From NCBI RefSeq assembly GCF_002939385.1, contig NZ_MULI01000038.1:1-64000 (forward strand): a DNA stretch of 64,000 nucleotides, given 5' to 3'. A program made the translations under genes and the position numbers. Shown in pieces: positions 50,909 to 60,248 of the stretch; within the stretch, counting starts at the first letter, position 1, and each line of letters begins with the position of its first letter. The notes under the pieces are model-generated. The model had not been told where the DNA came from. It did no database searches and was given only the letters and a program-made list of their open reading frames with translations. This stretch comes from Streptomyces sp. MH60. GTDB taxonomy: Bacteria; Actinomycetota; Actinomycetes; Streptomycetales; Streptomycetaceae.

Positions 50909-50914
50909 TAGGTT
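50909..50914 (+). promoter_or_regulatory. possible -10 of the nar operon
   Basis: TAGGTT, matching the Streptomyces -10 consensus, lies 35 bases before the narG GTG. No convincing -35 or palindromic redox-regulator site is visible in the 104-base gap, so the box is suggestive only. Confidence 0.3.
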
Positions 50915-50943
50915 CGGGACTCAGGGCGAGCAAGGGAGCGCAC

Positions 50944-53900
50944 GTGACCGACACGCGGACACCGCCCACCGAGCCGGGCGCGGCGCTGCTGCGCGCGGGA
51001 CGGTTCTTCCGGCCGGGCACCGCGGCACCCGACCTGCACAGCATCGGGCTGGTCGGCGGGCGGGAGTCGGACGCCTTCTACCGGGACCGCTGGAGCCACG
51101 ACAAGGTCGTGACGTCGACGCACGGGGTGAACTGCACGGGTTCGTGCCGGTGGAACGTGTACGTCAAGGACGGCATCATCACCTGGGAGACCCAGGCCAC
51201 GGACTATCCGTCGGTCGGCCCCGACCGCCCCGAGTACGAGCCGCGCGGCTGCCCCCGGGGCGCGGCGTTCTCCTGGTACACCTACTCGCCGACCCGGGTG
51301 CGCTACCCGTACGTGCGCGGGGTGCTCCTGGAGATGTACCGGGAGGCGAAGGCCCGGCGGGCGGACCCGGTGCTGGCCTGGGCCGACCTCCAGGGCGACC
51401 CCGAGCGCCGCGGGCGCTACCAGCGGGCGCGCGGCAAGGGCGGTCTGGTCCGGGCGAGCTGGGACGAGGCGGTCGAGATGATCGCCGCCGCCCATGTGCA
51501 CACCCTCCGCGCCCACGGCCCCGACCGCATCGCGGGCTTCTCCCCCATCCCCGCGATGTCGATGGTGTCGCACGCGGCGGGCGCCCGCTTCCACTCGCTG
51601 ATCGGCGCCCCGATGCTGTCGTTCTACGACTGGTACGCCGACCTTCCCGTGGCCTCCCCGCAGGTCTTCGGCGACCAGACGGACGTGCCGGAGTCGGGCG
51701 ACTGGTGGGACGCCGCGTACCTGATCATGTGGGGCACGAACGTGCCGGTGACCCGCACCCCGGACGCGCACTGGATGGCGGAGGCCCGCTACCGGGGCCA
51801 GAAGGTGGTCGTGGTCTCGCCCGACTACGCCGACAACACCAAGTTCGCCGACCAGTGGCTGCACCCGCACCCCGGGACGGACGCCGCGCTGGCGATGGCG
51901 ATGGGGCACGTGGTGCTCAAGGAGTTCTTCGTCGACCGCGTCACCCCGTTCTTCGACGCCTACGTGCGGCGCTTCACCGACCTGCCGTTCCTGGTGACGC
52001 TGACCGAACGGGACGGGGCGTACGTGCCGGGCAAGTTCCTGCGCGCCGCCGACCTCGGACAGGGCGGTGACGACGCCCAGTGGAAGACGGTCGTCCTGGA
52101 CGAGGCGACGGGCCGCGCGGTCGTCCCGAACGGCTCGCTGGGCTTCCGCTGGAACGAGGCCGACCAGGGGAAGTGGAACCTGGACCTGGGCGACGTACGC
52201 CCCCGGCTGAGCCTGCACGGCCACCCGATGGCGTCGGGCGTGCAGGTGCTGCTCCCCCGCTTCGACACCGAGGGCGGCCCGCACGGGCAGGGGCGCGGCG
52301 AGGTGCTGCGCCGGGGCGTCCCGGCGACACGACTGGGCGGCGCTACCGGACCGCTGGTGACGACGGTCTTCGATCTGCTCCTCGCCCAGTACGGCGTGGG
52401 GCGGCCGGACCTGCCGGGCGACTGGCCGGCGTCGTACGAGGACGCGGACGCGCCCGCGACCCCCGCCTGGCAGGAGACGCACACCTCGGTCCCGGCGGCG
52501 GCCTGTGTACGCATCGCCCGGGAGTTCGCGCGGACGGCGGAGCGGTCCAAGGGCCGCTGCATGATCCTGATGGGCGCGGGCACCAACCACTGGTTCCACT
52601 CCGAGACGATCTACCGGAGTTTTCTCGCCCTGCTCCAGCTCACCGGCTGCCAGGGCCGCAACGGCGGCGGCTGGGCGCACTACGTCGGCCAGGAGAAGTG
52701 CCGTCCGGTGACCGGCTGGGCGTCGCTGGCCGCCGCGTCGGACTGGTCGCGCCCGCCGCGCCAGGCGATCGGCACCGGGTACTGGTACCTGCACACCGAC
52801 CAGTGGCGCTACGACCGCTTCCGCGCCGACGTGCTCGCCTCACCGCTGGGCGAGGGACGGCTGGCCGGGATGGCGGGCGCGGACTGCCTCGCCCTGTCGG
52901 CGCGCACGGGCTGGATGCCCTCGTACCCGACCTTCGACCGCAATCCCCTGGAGCTGGGCGAGACCTTCGGCGACCCGGTGGCCAACGCGGTGGCCGAACT
53001 GCGGGCGGGCACCCTGAAGTTCGCGGGCGAGGACCCGGACGCGCCGGAGAACTGGCCGCGGATCGTCACCCTGTGGCGTGCCAACCTGCTCGGTTCCTCC
53101 GGCAAGGGCGCCGAGTACTTCACCAAGCACCTGCTGGGCACCCAGTCCTCGCTGCGCGCCGAGGAGGCGTCGCCGGGCGAGCGGCCCCGGGACGTGGTCT
53201 GGCACGAGGAGGCGCCCGAGGGGAAGCTCGACCTGCTGCTCTCGCTGGACTTCCGGCACACCTCGTCCACACTGCTCTCCGACGTGGTGCTGCCCGCCGC
53301 GACCTGGTACGAGAAGCACGACCTGTCCAGCACGGACATGCACCCCTACGTGCACGCCTTCTCCCCGGCGGTGAACCCGCCGTGGCAGGCGCGCACCGAC
53401 TTCGACACCTTCAAGCTCCTCGCCGAGAAGCTGAGCGAGCTGGCCGAGGACCACCTCGGGGTGCGCAAGGACCTGGTGGCCGCGCCGCTCCAGCACGACA
53501 CCCCCGGCGAGATCGCCCAGCCCGGCGGTGTCGTACGCGACTGGCGGCGCGGGGAGTGCGATCCGGAGCCCGGGCGGACCATGCCGAACCTCGTCGTCGT
53601 GGAGCGTGACTACACGGCGATCGGGGCCAAGTTCGCCGCGCTGGGCCCGCTGGTGGAGGCCAAGGGCCTGCCCGCCAAGGGCATCACGCTGCGGCCGGAC
53701 GAGGAGGTGGCGCGGCTGCGCGACCTGAACAGCACGGTGCGCGGCGGCCCGGCCGACGGGCGTCCGGCGCTGGACACGGCGGTGAAGGCGGCCAACACCA
53801 TCCTGGCCCTGTCCGGCACCACCAACGGGCGCCTGGCCACCCAGGGTTTCCACACCCTGGAGGCGAAGACCGGGCAGCAGATGGCCCACCTGGCCGCCGA

Positions 53901-54639
53901 GCAGGAGGGCAGGCGGATCACCTACGCCGACACCCAGGCGGCGCCCGTGCCGGTGATCACCTCCCCGGAGTGGTCGGGCAGCGAGGCGGGCGGGCGGCGC
54001 TACACGGCGTTCACGATCAACACCGAGCACCTCAAGCCCTGGCACACCCTCACCGGCCGCCAGCACTTCTTCGTCGACCACGACTGGATGCACGAGCTGG
54101 GCGAGGCGCTGCCCGTGTACCGGCCGCCGCTGGACATGCACCGGCTGTTCGGCGAACCGCGGCTCGGTTCCGACGGGCACCGCGAGGTGACGGTCCGCTA
54201 CCTCACCCCGCACAACAAGTGGTCCATCCACTCCGAGTACCAGGACAACCTGTTCATGCTGGCGCTGTCCCGGGGAGGCCAGACCATCTGGATGTCCGCC
54301 GAGGACGCCGCGGCGATCGGCGTCGCGGACGACGACTGGATCGAGGCGGTCAACCGCAACGGCGTGGTGGTGGCCCGCGCGATCGTCTCGCACCGCATGC
54401 CGCCGGGCACGGTCTTCATGCACCACGCCCAGGAACGCACGGTCAACGTGCCGCTCGCCGAGACGACCGGCAAGCGCGGCGGCGTGCACAACTCGCTCAC
54501 CCGCCTGCTCCTCAAACCGACCCATCTCATCGGCGGCTACGCCCAGTTGTCCTGGGCGTTCAACTACCTGGGCCCGACGGGCAACCAGCGCGACGAGGTG
54601 ACGGTCATCCGGCGCCGCTCCCAGGAGGTCGAGTACTGA
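50944..54639 (+). CDS. narG: respiratory nitrate reductase alpha subunit
   Basis: A 1231-residue catalytic subunit of membrane-bound nitrate reductase, which reduces nitrate to nitrite on the cytoplasmic face using quinol electrons. HGVNCTGSCRW (H60, C64, C68) and a fourth Cys in the EPRGCPRG segment bind the FS0 [4Fe-4S] cluster with the unusual His ligand. D229 in SFYDWYADLP corresponds to the Mo-ligating Asp of E. coli NarG; QTDVPESGDWWDAAYLIMWGTNVPVTRTPD is highly conserved. The C-terminal moco domain ends with the LKPTHLIGGYAQLSWAFNYLGPTGNQRDE stretch. Start is GTG after AAGGGAG. It overlaps narH by one base (TGATG). Full length and motifs appear intact. Confidence 0.97.
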   Translation: MTDTRTPPTEPGAALLRAGRFFRPGTAAPDLHSIGLVGGRESDAFYRDRWSHDKVVTSTHGVNCTGSCRWNVYVKDGIITWETQATDYPSVGPDRPEYEPRGCPRGAAFSWYTYSPTRVRYPYVRGVLLEMYREAKARRADPVLAWADLQGDPERRGRYQRARGKGGLVRASWDEAVEMIAAAHVHTLRAHGPDRIAGFSPIPAMSMVSHAAGARFHSLIGAPMLSFYDWYADLPVASPQVFGDQTDVPESGDWWDAAYLIMWGTNVPVTRTPDAHWMAEARYRGQKVVVVSPDYADNTKFADQWLHPHPGTDAALAMAMGHVVLKEFFVDRVTPFFDAYVRRFTDLPFLVTLTERDGAYVPGKFLRAADLGQGGDDAQWKTVVLDEATGRAVVPNGSLGFRWNEADQGKWNLDLGDVRPRLSLHGHPMASGVQVLLPRFDTEGGPHGQGRGEVLRRGVPATRLGGATGPLVTTVFDLLLAQYGVGRPDLPGDWPASYEDADAPATPAWQETHTSVPAAACVRIAREFARTAERSKGRCMILMGAGTNHWFHSETIYRSFLALLQLTGCQGRNGGGWAHYVGQEKCRPVTGWASLAAASDWSRPPRQAIGTGYWYLHTDQWRYDRFRADVLASPLGEGRLAGMAGADCLALSARTGWMPSYPTFDRNPLELGETFGDPVANAVAELRAGTLKFAGEDPDAPENWPRIVTLWRANLLGSSGKGAEYFTKHLLGTQSSLRAEEASPGERPRDVVWHEEAPEGKLDLLLSLDFRHTSSTLLSDVVLPAATWYEKHDLSSTDMHPYVHAFSPAVNPPWQARTDFDTFKLLAEKLSELAEDHLGVRKDLVAAPLQHDTPGEIAQPGGVVRDWRRGECDPEPGRTMPNLVVVERDYTAIGAKFAALGPLVEAKGLPAKGITLRPDEEVARLRDLNSTVRGGPADGRPALDTAVKAANTILALSGTTNGRLATQGFHTLEAKTGQQMAHLAAEQEGRRITYADTQAAPVPVITSPEWSGSEAGGRRYTAFTINTEHLKPWHTLTGRQHFFVDHDWMHELGEALPVYRPPLDMHRLFGEPRLGSDGHREVTVRYLTPHNKWSIHSEYQDNLFMLALSRGGQTIWMSAEDAAAIGVADDDWIEAVNRNGVVVARAIVSHRMPPGTVFMHHAQERTVNVPLAETTGKRGGVHNSLTRLLLKPTHLIGGYAQLSWAFNYLGPTGNQRDEVTVIRRRSQEVEY

Positions 54640-56243
54640 TGCGCCCGATGGCCCAGGTCGCGATGGTCATGAACCTCGACAAGTGCATCGGCTGCCACAC
54701 CTGTTCGGTCACCTGCAAACAGGCGTGGACCAACCGGCGGGGCATGGAGTACGTCTGGTTCAACAACGTGGAGACCCGCCCGGGACAGGGCTACCCGCGC
54801 CGCTACGAGGACCAGGAGAAGTGGCGGGGCGGCTGGGAGCTGAACCGGCGCGGCGCGCTGAAGCTGAAGGCGGGCGGCCGGTTCAAGAAGCTCGCCGGGA
54901 TCTTCTCCAACCCGCGGCTCCCGGAGATCAAGGACTACTACGAGCCCTGGACGTACGACTACAAGAACCTCACCGACGCCCCGCTCGGCACCGACTACCC
55001 CGTCGCGCGGCCGGTCTCGCAGCTCGACGGCAAGCCGATGAAGATCGGCTGGTCCTCCAACTGGGACGACAGCCTGGGCGGCGCCCCCGCCTACGGCGAC
55101 CTGGACCCGATGGTGGAGCGCACGCGTCAACAGGCTTCGGAGAAGGTGCGGTTCGCCTACGAAGAGACGTTCATGTTCTACCTGCCGCGCATCTGCGAGC
55201 ACTGCCTCAACCCGTCGTGCGTGGCGTCGTGCCCGTCCGGGGCGATGTACAAGCGCGTCGAGGACGGCATCGTCCTGGTCGACCAGGACCGCTGCCGGGG
55301 CTGGCGGATGTGTGTGACCGGCTGCCCGTACAAGAAGGTGTACTTCAACCACCGCACCGGCAAGGCCGAGAAGTGCACCTTCTGCTACCCGCGCATCGAG
55401 GCGGGCCAGCCCACCGTCTGCTCGGAGACCTGTGTGGGCCGGCTGAGGTACCTCGGGGTCGTCCTCTACGACGCCGACAAGGTGACCGAGGCCGCCGAGA
55501 CGCCGGACGAACGCGACCTGTACGAGGCGCAGTTGAGTGTCCTTCTCGACCCGGAGGACCCTGAGGTGCGGCGGGCCGCCGAGGAGGCGGGGATCTCGTT
55601 CGACTGGATCGAGGCGGCCCGGCGCTCCCCCGTGCACGCGCTGGTCAGCAGGTACCGGGTCGCGCTGCCCCTGCATCCGGAGTACCGGACGATGCCGATG
55701 GTCTGGTACATCCCGCCGCTGTCGCCGGTGGTGGACGCGCTGACGGAGACGGGGCACGAGGGCGAGGACGCGGACAACCTGTTCGGCGCGATCGACACGC
55801 TGCGCATTCCGCTGGAGTACCTGGCCGAGCTGTTCACGGCCGGTGACACCGGTCCGGTGCGGGCGTCGCTGGAGAAGCTGGCGGCGATGCGCGCCCACAT
55901 GCGGTCGGTGAACCTCGGCGAGGACCCCGATCCGGCCGTCTGCGCGGGCGTCGGCATGCGCCCCGAGGAGGTCGAGGAGATGTACCGGCTGCTGGCGATC
56001 GCCAAGTACGAGGAGCGGTACGTGATCCCGACGGCGGCCGTCGGGGACGCGCACCGGCTGGAGGCGTCGGCGCTTGAGGGGCTCCCGGACACGTGCAGCC
56101 TGGACACCGACGGCGGCCCCGGCATGGGCGGCGACGGGCCGTTCGGCCAGGACTCCGGGCGCAAGCGGCTGCCGCTGGTGCCGGTGGAGAACTTCCACAT
56201 CCTGCGCAGGCGGCAGACCGCTGACGACGAGAGGGAGGTCTGA
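54639..56243 (+). CDS. narH: respiratory nitrate reductase beta subunit
   Basis: A 534-residue iron-sulfur electron-transfer subunit linking NarI haems to NarG. Cluster ligands are CIGCHTCSVTCK near the N-terminus, CEHCLNPSCVASCP, CRGWRMCVTGCP, and CTFCYPRI..CSETCVG. In the third, Trp replaces one Cys (CRGWRMC), the mark of the [3Fe-4S] cluster of NarH. The N-terminus MRPMAQVAMVMNLDKC and the central WSSNWDDSLGGAPAYGDLDP are typical. The ATG shares a base with the narG stop. Confidence 0.97.
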   Translation: MRPMAQVAMVMNLDKCIGCHTCSVTCKQAWTNRRGMEYVWFNNVETRPGQGYPRRYEDQEKWRGGWELNRRGALKLKAGGRFKKLAGIFSNPRLPEIKDYYEPWTYDYKNLTDAPLGTDYPVARPVSQLDGKPMKIGWSSNWDDSLGGAPAYGDLDPMVERTRQQASEKVRFAYEETFMFYLPRICEHCLNPSCVASCPSGAMYKRVEDGIVLVDQDRCRGWRMCVTGCPYKKVYFNHRTGKAEKCTFCYPRIEAGQPTVCSETCVGRLRYLGVVLYDADKVTEAAETPDERDLYEAQLSVLLDPEDPEVRRAAEEAGISFDWIEAARRSPVHALVSRYRVALPLHPEYRTMPMVWYIPPLSPVVDALTETGHEGEDADNLFGAIDTLRIPLEYLAELFTAGDTGPVRASLEKLAAMRAHMRSVNLGEDPDPAVCAGVGMRPEEVEEMYRLLAIAKYEERYVIPTAAVGDAHRLEASALEGLPDTCSLDTDGGPGMGGDGPFGQDSGRKRLPLVPVENFHILRRRQTADDEREV

Positions 56244-56247
56244 ACCG

Positions 56248-56742
56248 ATGCCCGGCTTCGAGGTGCTCTACCAGGCGGCGGCGCTCTGTCTGACGTATCC
56301 CGACGAGGACTTCCGCGCCCGGCTGCCCCTGCTGCGCGAGGCGGCGCCGCAACTGCGCGGCTTCACCGACCACGCGGCGGCGACCGGGCAGGGCGAACTC
56401 CAGGCGCACTACGTGGAGGTGTTCGACTTCAAGAACCGGCACAGCCTCTACCTGAGCTGGTGGACCGACGGTGACACCCGCAACCGCGGGATGTCCCTGG
56501 TCCGCTTCAAGGAGCTGTACCGCGCGCACGGCCTGGAGTTCACCGGCGAGGAGCTGCCGGACTTCCTGCCGGCGGTCCTCGAGTTCGTCTCCCGCACCGG
56601 GGACATGGAGATGCTCACCGAGCACCGTGCCGCCCTGGACCAGCTGCGCACCCGGCTCACCGCCTTCGGCACGCCCTACGCGTGCGTCCTGGACGCCGTG
56701 TGCGCCACCCTGCCGCCCGCACCCGCCGGAGCCCGCCGATGA
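56248..56742 (+). CDS. narJ: nitrate reductase molybdenum cofactor assembly chaperone
   Basis: A 164-residue cytoplasmic chaperone that holds apo-NarGH while the Mo cofactor is inserted and before docking on NarI; it is not part of the final enzyme. Visible are LYQAAALCLTYPDEDFRARLPLLREAA, HYVEVFDFKNRHSLYLSWWTDGDTRNRGMSLVRFKELYRAHG and EELPDFLPAVLEFVS, the conserved TorD/NarJ-like helical features. It is somewhat shorter than E. coli NarJ, which is usual for actinobacteria. Its stop overlaps the narI ATG as ATGA; the gap to narH is four bases. Confidence 0.95.
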   Translation: MPGFEVLYQAAALCLTYPDEDFRARLPLLREAAPQLRGFTDHAAATGQGELQAHYVEVFDFKNRHSLYLSWWTDGDTRNRGMSLVRFKELYRAHGLEFTGEELPDFLPAVLEFVSRTGDMEMLTEHRAALDQLRTRLTAFGTPYACVLDAVCATLPPAPAGARR

Positions 56743-57461
56743 ACGTCTTCCTGTGGGGCGTCCTGCCCTACGCCGCCTTCGCGCTGCTGATCGCGGGACT
56801 GGTCTGGCGGCACCGCTACGACCGCTTCGGCTGGACGACCCGCTCCTCACAGGTCTACGAGTCCAAGCTCCTCAACATCGCCTCACCGGTCTTCCACTAC
56901 GGCATCCTGTTCGTACTCGCCGGCCACCTGATCGGCCTGTTCGTCCCGGCGTCCTGGACGCAGTCGATCGGCATCAGCGAGCACGCGTACCACCTGTTCT
57001 CGCTCTACGGCGGCACGGTCTCCGGGGTCCTCGCGGTCGCCGGGATCGGCCTCCTGATCTACCGCCGCCGCACCAACGCGCCCGTCTTCCGGGCCACCAC
57101 GGCCAACGACAAGCTCATGTACGTCTTCCTGTTCGGCGCCCTGCTCCTGGGCATGATCGCCAAGCTGTCCGACACCTCGGGCAACGGCTACGACTACCGG
57201 AGCACCATCGCCCCGTGGTCGCGCAGCCTGTTCACGCTGAACCCGAGGACGGAGCTGATGGCGGGCGTGCCGGTGCTGTACCACGTGCACGCGGTGGTCG
57301 GGATGGTGCTGATCGCCCTGGTGCCCTACACCCGCCTGGTGCACATGTTCAGCGCGCCCCTGCAGTACCTGACCCGCCCGTACGTGGTCTACCGGTCGCG
57401 CGACCCCAGACAGCTGGGGCCGCGCCCGGACCGGCGGGGCTGGGAGCGCGCGGGCTCCTGA
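56739..57461 (+). CDS. narI: respiratory nitrate reductase gamma subunit (cytochrome b)
   Basis: A 240-residue membrane cytochrome b with five hydrophobic helices that takes electrons from menaquinol. Haem-ligand histidines are expected in IASPVFHYGILFVLAGHLIGLFVP (helix II) and in VPVLYHVHAVVGMVLIALVPYTRLVHMFSAP (helix V); both pairs are present. N-terminal FLWGVLPYAAFALLIAGLVWRHRYDRFGWTTRS is typical. It closes the narGHJI operon; no nitrate transporter gene follows. The stop is only 10 bases from the convergent downstream gene. Confidence 0.96.
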   Translation: MNVFLWGVLPYAAFALLIAGLVWRHRYDRFGWTTRSSQVYESKLLNIASPVFHYGILFVLAGHLIGLFVPASWTQSIGISEHAYHLFSLYGGTVSGVLAVAGIGLLIYRRRTNAPVFRATTANDKLMYVFLFGALLLGMIAKLSDTSGNGYDYRSTIAPWSRSLFTLNPRTELMAGVPVLYHVHAVVGMVLIALVPYTRLVHMFSAPLQYLTRPYVVYRSRDPRQLGPRPDRRGWERAGS

Positions 57462-57471
57462 ACCGGGCCGC

Positions 57472-58284
57472 CTACCTCCCCGCCAGCGGTTCCGGTCTCA
57501 GCATCAGGGCGCGGAGCTGCTCACGGGTCAGGGGCGGGGTCCGCAGCAGGGGGCCGAGCTGTCCATGGCCGCGGTAGCCGGCGCTGTCGCGGACGAACAG
57601 GGTCCGGCCGTCGGGGAGCACGAGCCGGCCGGTGAGTTCCTCGGCCCACTCCAGGCCGTCCTCGTTCCGCTCCCGCGGCTGCCGCCAGATGGTCAGCACC
57701 CGGCCGCCGGCCAGTTCCTCGCGCACGCAGTCGGTGCGGGGCGGCTCGGTCCCGGTCCGCGCGCAGAGGTCCGCGGCAGGGCCCTGCCCGTCGGGAAACT
57801 TCGCGTCCAGGTACGTCTGGTCGTGCAGGGCGACTCCGAGGTAGCCGACGCCGTCCGGCCGGCGGAGGGCGTACCAGCCGTCCAGGGCGCCCTGGGACTC
57901 CCCGCCGGTGGCGGTCTCCCGGTCCGCGTCCTTCAGCAGCACGGCCAAGGAGATCTCCTCGGCCTCCCCGGCATCGGCGGGCAGCAGTTCTGCGAGCCTC
58001 CGGTCCCGCCCGGAGCCACCAGTCGGCTCGGTGTGCGTCGGAGGGGCGCCGGAAGGGACGGCAGCAGCCGACGCCCGGTCCGCCCCGCCCGAGGGCACGG
58101 CGGACACGGTGAACAGCGCGCCGGCCACGACGGCCAACGCCCCGCCGGCCACCACCGCGCGGCGCCTTCGGCGCACTCGGGACGCCCGGGCGAACACCAC
58201 TGCCGTGTCGAACGAGGGACCGCCGGCCCTCTCGGCGGCCCGGGCGAGCAGGTCCCGCACCTCGTCGTCCATGACGTCGCTCAT
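57472..58284 (-). CDS. putative membrane-anchored anti-sigma-type protein, partner of the SigE-family factor
   Basis: A 270-residue protein with a cytoplasmic N-terminus of about 40 residues (DDEVRDLLARAAERAGGPSFDTAVVFARASRVRRRRR), one membrane segment (AVVAGGALAVVAGALFTVSAV) and a Pro/Ser/Thr-rich then folded outer domain of about 200 residues with two cysteine-containing segments (DLCARTGTEPPRTDC). I do not recognise the outer domain. It overlaps the sigma gene as ATGA. The topology and coupling are what one expects for an anti-sigma or sensor of the sigma factor; no zinc-binding anti-sigma motif (HxxxCxxC) is seen, so the role is inference. Confidence 0.75.
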   Translation of the reverse strand: MSDVMDDEVRDLLARAAERAGGPSFDTAVVFARASRVRRRRRAVVAGGALAVVAGALFTVSAVPSGGADRASAAAVPSGAPPTHTEPTGGSGRDRRLAELLPADAGEAEEISLAVLLKDADRETATGGESQGALDGWYALRRPDGVGYLGVALHDQTYLDAKFPDGQGPAADLCARTGTEPPRTDCVREELAGGRVLTIWRQPRERNEDGLEWAEELTGRLVLPDGRTLFVRDSAGYRGHGQLGPLLRTPPLTREQLRALMLRPEPLAGR

Positions 58285-58766
58285 ACGAACTCCTTCCCCA
58301 TCACGGCGCGGAGCGCCGCCAGCCCGCGGGCGGTGTGGCTCTTCACCGTGTTCTCCCGCATTCCGAGCACCGCGGCGGTCGCCTCGACGCTCTGGTCCTC
58401 CCAGTAGCGCAGCACCAGCACGGCCCGCTGCCGCGGGGTGAGGCGGGCCAGCGCCGACCGCACCACCATCCCGGTCTCCGAGTCGGACTCGGGAGCGGCC
58501 TCTTCCGGCAGCTCCCCGTACGCGTGCTCACGCCGCCAGAACCGGCGCCTGCCCTCGATGAAGGTGTTGAACAGCGTCTTGCGGGCATACGCCTCGACGT
58601 TGTCCAGCCTGTGCAGGCGCCGCCAGCCGAGCACCACCTTGACCAGGGTCGTCTGCACCAGGTCCTCCGCCTCTTCGCGGTTGCCGCACATCAGGAAGGC
58701 GCTCCTGAAGAGCGCCAGGCGTCTGTCCCGCACGAAGTCGTGCAGCGCGTCCTCACCGCGATCCAC
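58281..58766 (-). CDS. SigE family RNA polymerase sigma-70 factor (ECF)
   Basis: A 161-residue extracytoplasmic-function-type sigma factor. Region 2 is FVRDRRLALFRSAFLMCGNREEAEDLVQTTLVKVVLGWRRLHRLDNVEAYARKTLFNTFIE, and region 4 is LTPRQRAVLVLRYWEDQSVEATAAVLGMRENTVKSHTARGLAALR. It is compact, as usual for the actinobacterial SigE-type subgroup. GTG at 58766 begins at conserved sequence and follows a GGGGGGCGGG stretch; the ORF to 58907 is mostly non-conserved. It is translated with the downstream membrane protein gene and diverges from the secreted propeller gene at 58964, a possible target. Confidence 0.92.
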   Translation of the reverse strand: MDRGEDALHDFVRDRRLALFRSAFLMCGNREEAEDLVQTTLVKVVLGWRRLHRLDNVEAYARKTLFNTFIEGRRRFWRREHAYGELPEEAAPESDSETGMVVRSALARLTPRQRAVLVLRYWEDQSVEATAAVLGMRENTVKSHTARGLAALRAVMGKEFV

Positions 58767-58963
58767 CCCGCCCCCCTTTCCCCGCCCGCCCGCGCGGACG
58801 GTCTCACCGTTCCAGTGCGGTGGCCCGCCCTCCCGGTTGCGGTCCGGGCCGTCGGACCGGGCGGCGGAAAAGGGCCGGCGGGCGCCGCAACGTCCTGGTC
58901 CCGCCACCGCATTGAGAAGGAGTGCAGGCGTCGGACACCGAGAACGCAGCGGGAGAACCCAGT

Positions 58964-60142
58964 ATGAGTGGAGTACGCGTACGAACGAGAGCCGCAGTCG
59001 CGGCCCTGGCCCTGGCCGCGGTCACCGTGCCGGCCGCCACGGCGCACGCCGAGGCCCGGTGGTCGGCCACGGACCTGACGCGCGTGGGCGACGCGGCCCT
59101 GACCGGCGTCACCAGGGTGGACGGCGACACCACCTGGGTCTACGGGGTCCGGGTCGGCCAGGAGGGCAAGGTCCACCCCAGGACACCGCTGCTGCTCGCC
59201 CGCGACGACGGCGAGAGGTCCTGGCGGGAGATCCCGATGCGGGGGTTCGCCGACCGGTCCAACCAGATCAGCGCGATCGACGCGGTGTCACAGGACGACG
59301 CCTGGATGGTCGGTGCGTACGAGGAGCCCCGGGGCGTCTTCCTCACCCAGCACTGGGACGGCACCGAGTGGCGGGTGGTCGACGCGCCGGCGCCCCGGGG
59401 GACGAAACTCGCCGGCGCCGGACTGCTGGACGTGTCGGCACGGGCCCACGACGACGTGTGGGCGGTCGGCTGGCTCATCGTCGTCGACAGCGAGGTGCCC
59501 GACCCCGACAAGCCCGGGGGGACGATCCAGGAGACGCACGCGGAGGCGATGCTCCAGCACTGGGACGGCGAGGCGTGGCACCTCGTGCCCGTACCGGACG
59601 CCGCCTCTCTGTGGACGAACTCCGTCACCGCCCTCGCCGACGACGACGTGTGGGTCTCCGGTTACACCTCCGAGGACCAGCCGGCGATGCTGCACTACGA
59701 CGGCACGTCCTGGTCCCGTGTACCGGTCCCCTACAACGGGGTGAACGGCGAACTCGTCGACCTGGAGGCCCGCGGGGCGAACGACGTCTGGGCGGCGGGC
59801 CGGAAGCTGAACGACGACGAGGACACGGGGCACGCGCTGCTCGCGCACTGGAACGGCCGCTCCTGGAAGCAGGTGCCGGCGCCCGCCGACGCCGGTCGCG
59901 TGAACGACCTGACCCTCGCACCGGGAGGAGTGGCGGTCGCCGGGGAACAGCGGGACGGCACACCGTATGTCATGCGGCTGCGCCGGGGCCGGTGGTCGGT
60001 GCTCTCCGTCCCGCCGGGCGGTGCGGACGGCACCCGGTACCTGACCGGAGTGGCCTGGACCCCGCGGGGCGTCACCGCCGTCGGGTACGAGGAGGGGGCG
60101 ACGGGCCTTCCCGGCCCGTTGCTGCTGACCGGCGGGCGCTGA
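58964..60142 (+). CDS. secreted beta-propeller-like protein of unknown function
   Basis: A 392-residue exported protein with a Sec signal (VRTRAAVAALALAAVTVPAATAHA, about 1-29). The mature part shows repeated units of the form DDVWAVG/DDAWMVGAY..LTQHWDGTEWRVVDAP, LQHWDGEAWHLVPVP, LHYDGTSWSRVPVP and LAHWNGRSWKQVPAP, which build a multi-bladed propeller. No catalytic motif is recognised. GGGAGAA precedes the ATG. The divergent sigma factor/anti-sigma pair may control it. Similar proteins are common in Streptomyces and are thought to act in surface binding, but nothing in the sequence proves this. Confidence 0.85.
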   Translation: MSGVRVRTRAAVAALALAAVTVPAATAHAEARWSATDLTRVGDAALTGVTRVDGDTTWVYGVRVGQEGKVHPRTPLLLARDDGERSWREIPMRGFADRSNQISAIDAVSQDDAWMVGAYEEPRGVFLTQHWDGTEWRVVDAPAPRGTKLAGAGLLDVSARAHDDVWAVGWLIVVDSEVPDPDKPGGTIQETHAEAMLQHWDGEAWHLVPVPDAASLWTNSVTALADDDVWVSGYTSEDQPAMLHYDGTSWSRVPVPYNGVNGELVDLEARGANDVWAAGRKLNDDEDTGHALLAHWNGRSWKQVPAPADAGRVNDLTLAPGGVAVAGEQRDGTPYVMRLRRGRWSVLSVPPGGADGTRYLTGVAWTPRGVTAVGYEEGATGLPGPLLLTGGR

Positions 60143-60194
60143 CGTCGCGGGACCCCGGCAGGACCACGGACGACGTGGCGGCGGCGCCGGGCCG

Positions 60195-60239
60195 CCCGCG
60201 CCCTCCGGCACGCGACCTGAGCGTGCCGGAGGGCGCGGG
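60195..60239. terminator. very stable bidirectional terminator
   Basis: A 19-bp perfect stem (60195-60213 with 60221-60239; arms CCCGCGCCCTCC...) and a 7-base loop between the convergent propeller and OsmC genes. Confidence 0.85.
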
Positions 60240-60248
60240 GCGTCCACG

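Noticed and set aside
50840..50943. Redox-regulator (FNR, Rex or NsrR type) box before narG
   Set aside because: No convincing palindrome is visible in the 104-base gap; only a -10-like TAGGTT.
58790..58810. Autoregulated ECF promoter (GGAAC...CGTC) before the sigma gene
   Set aside because: GGAAC and CGTC occur but only about ten bases apart, too close for -35 and -10 elements.
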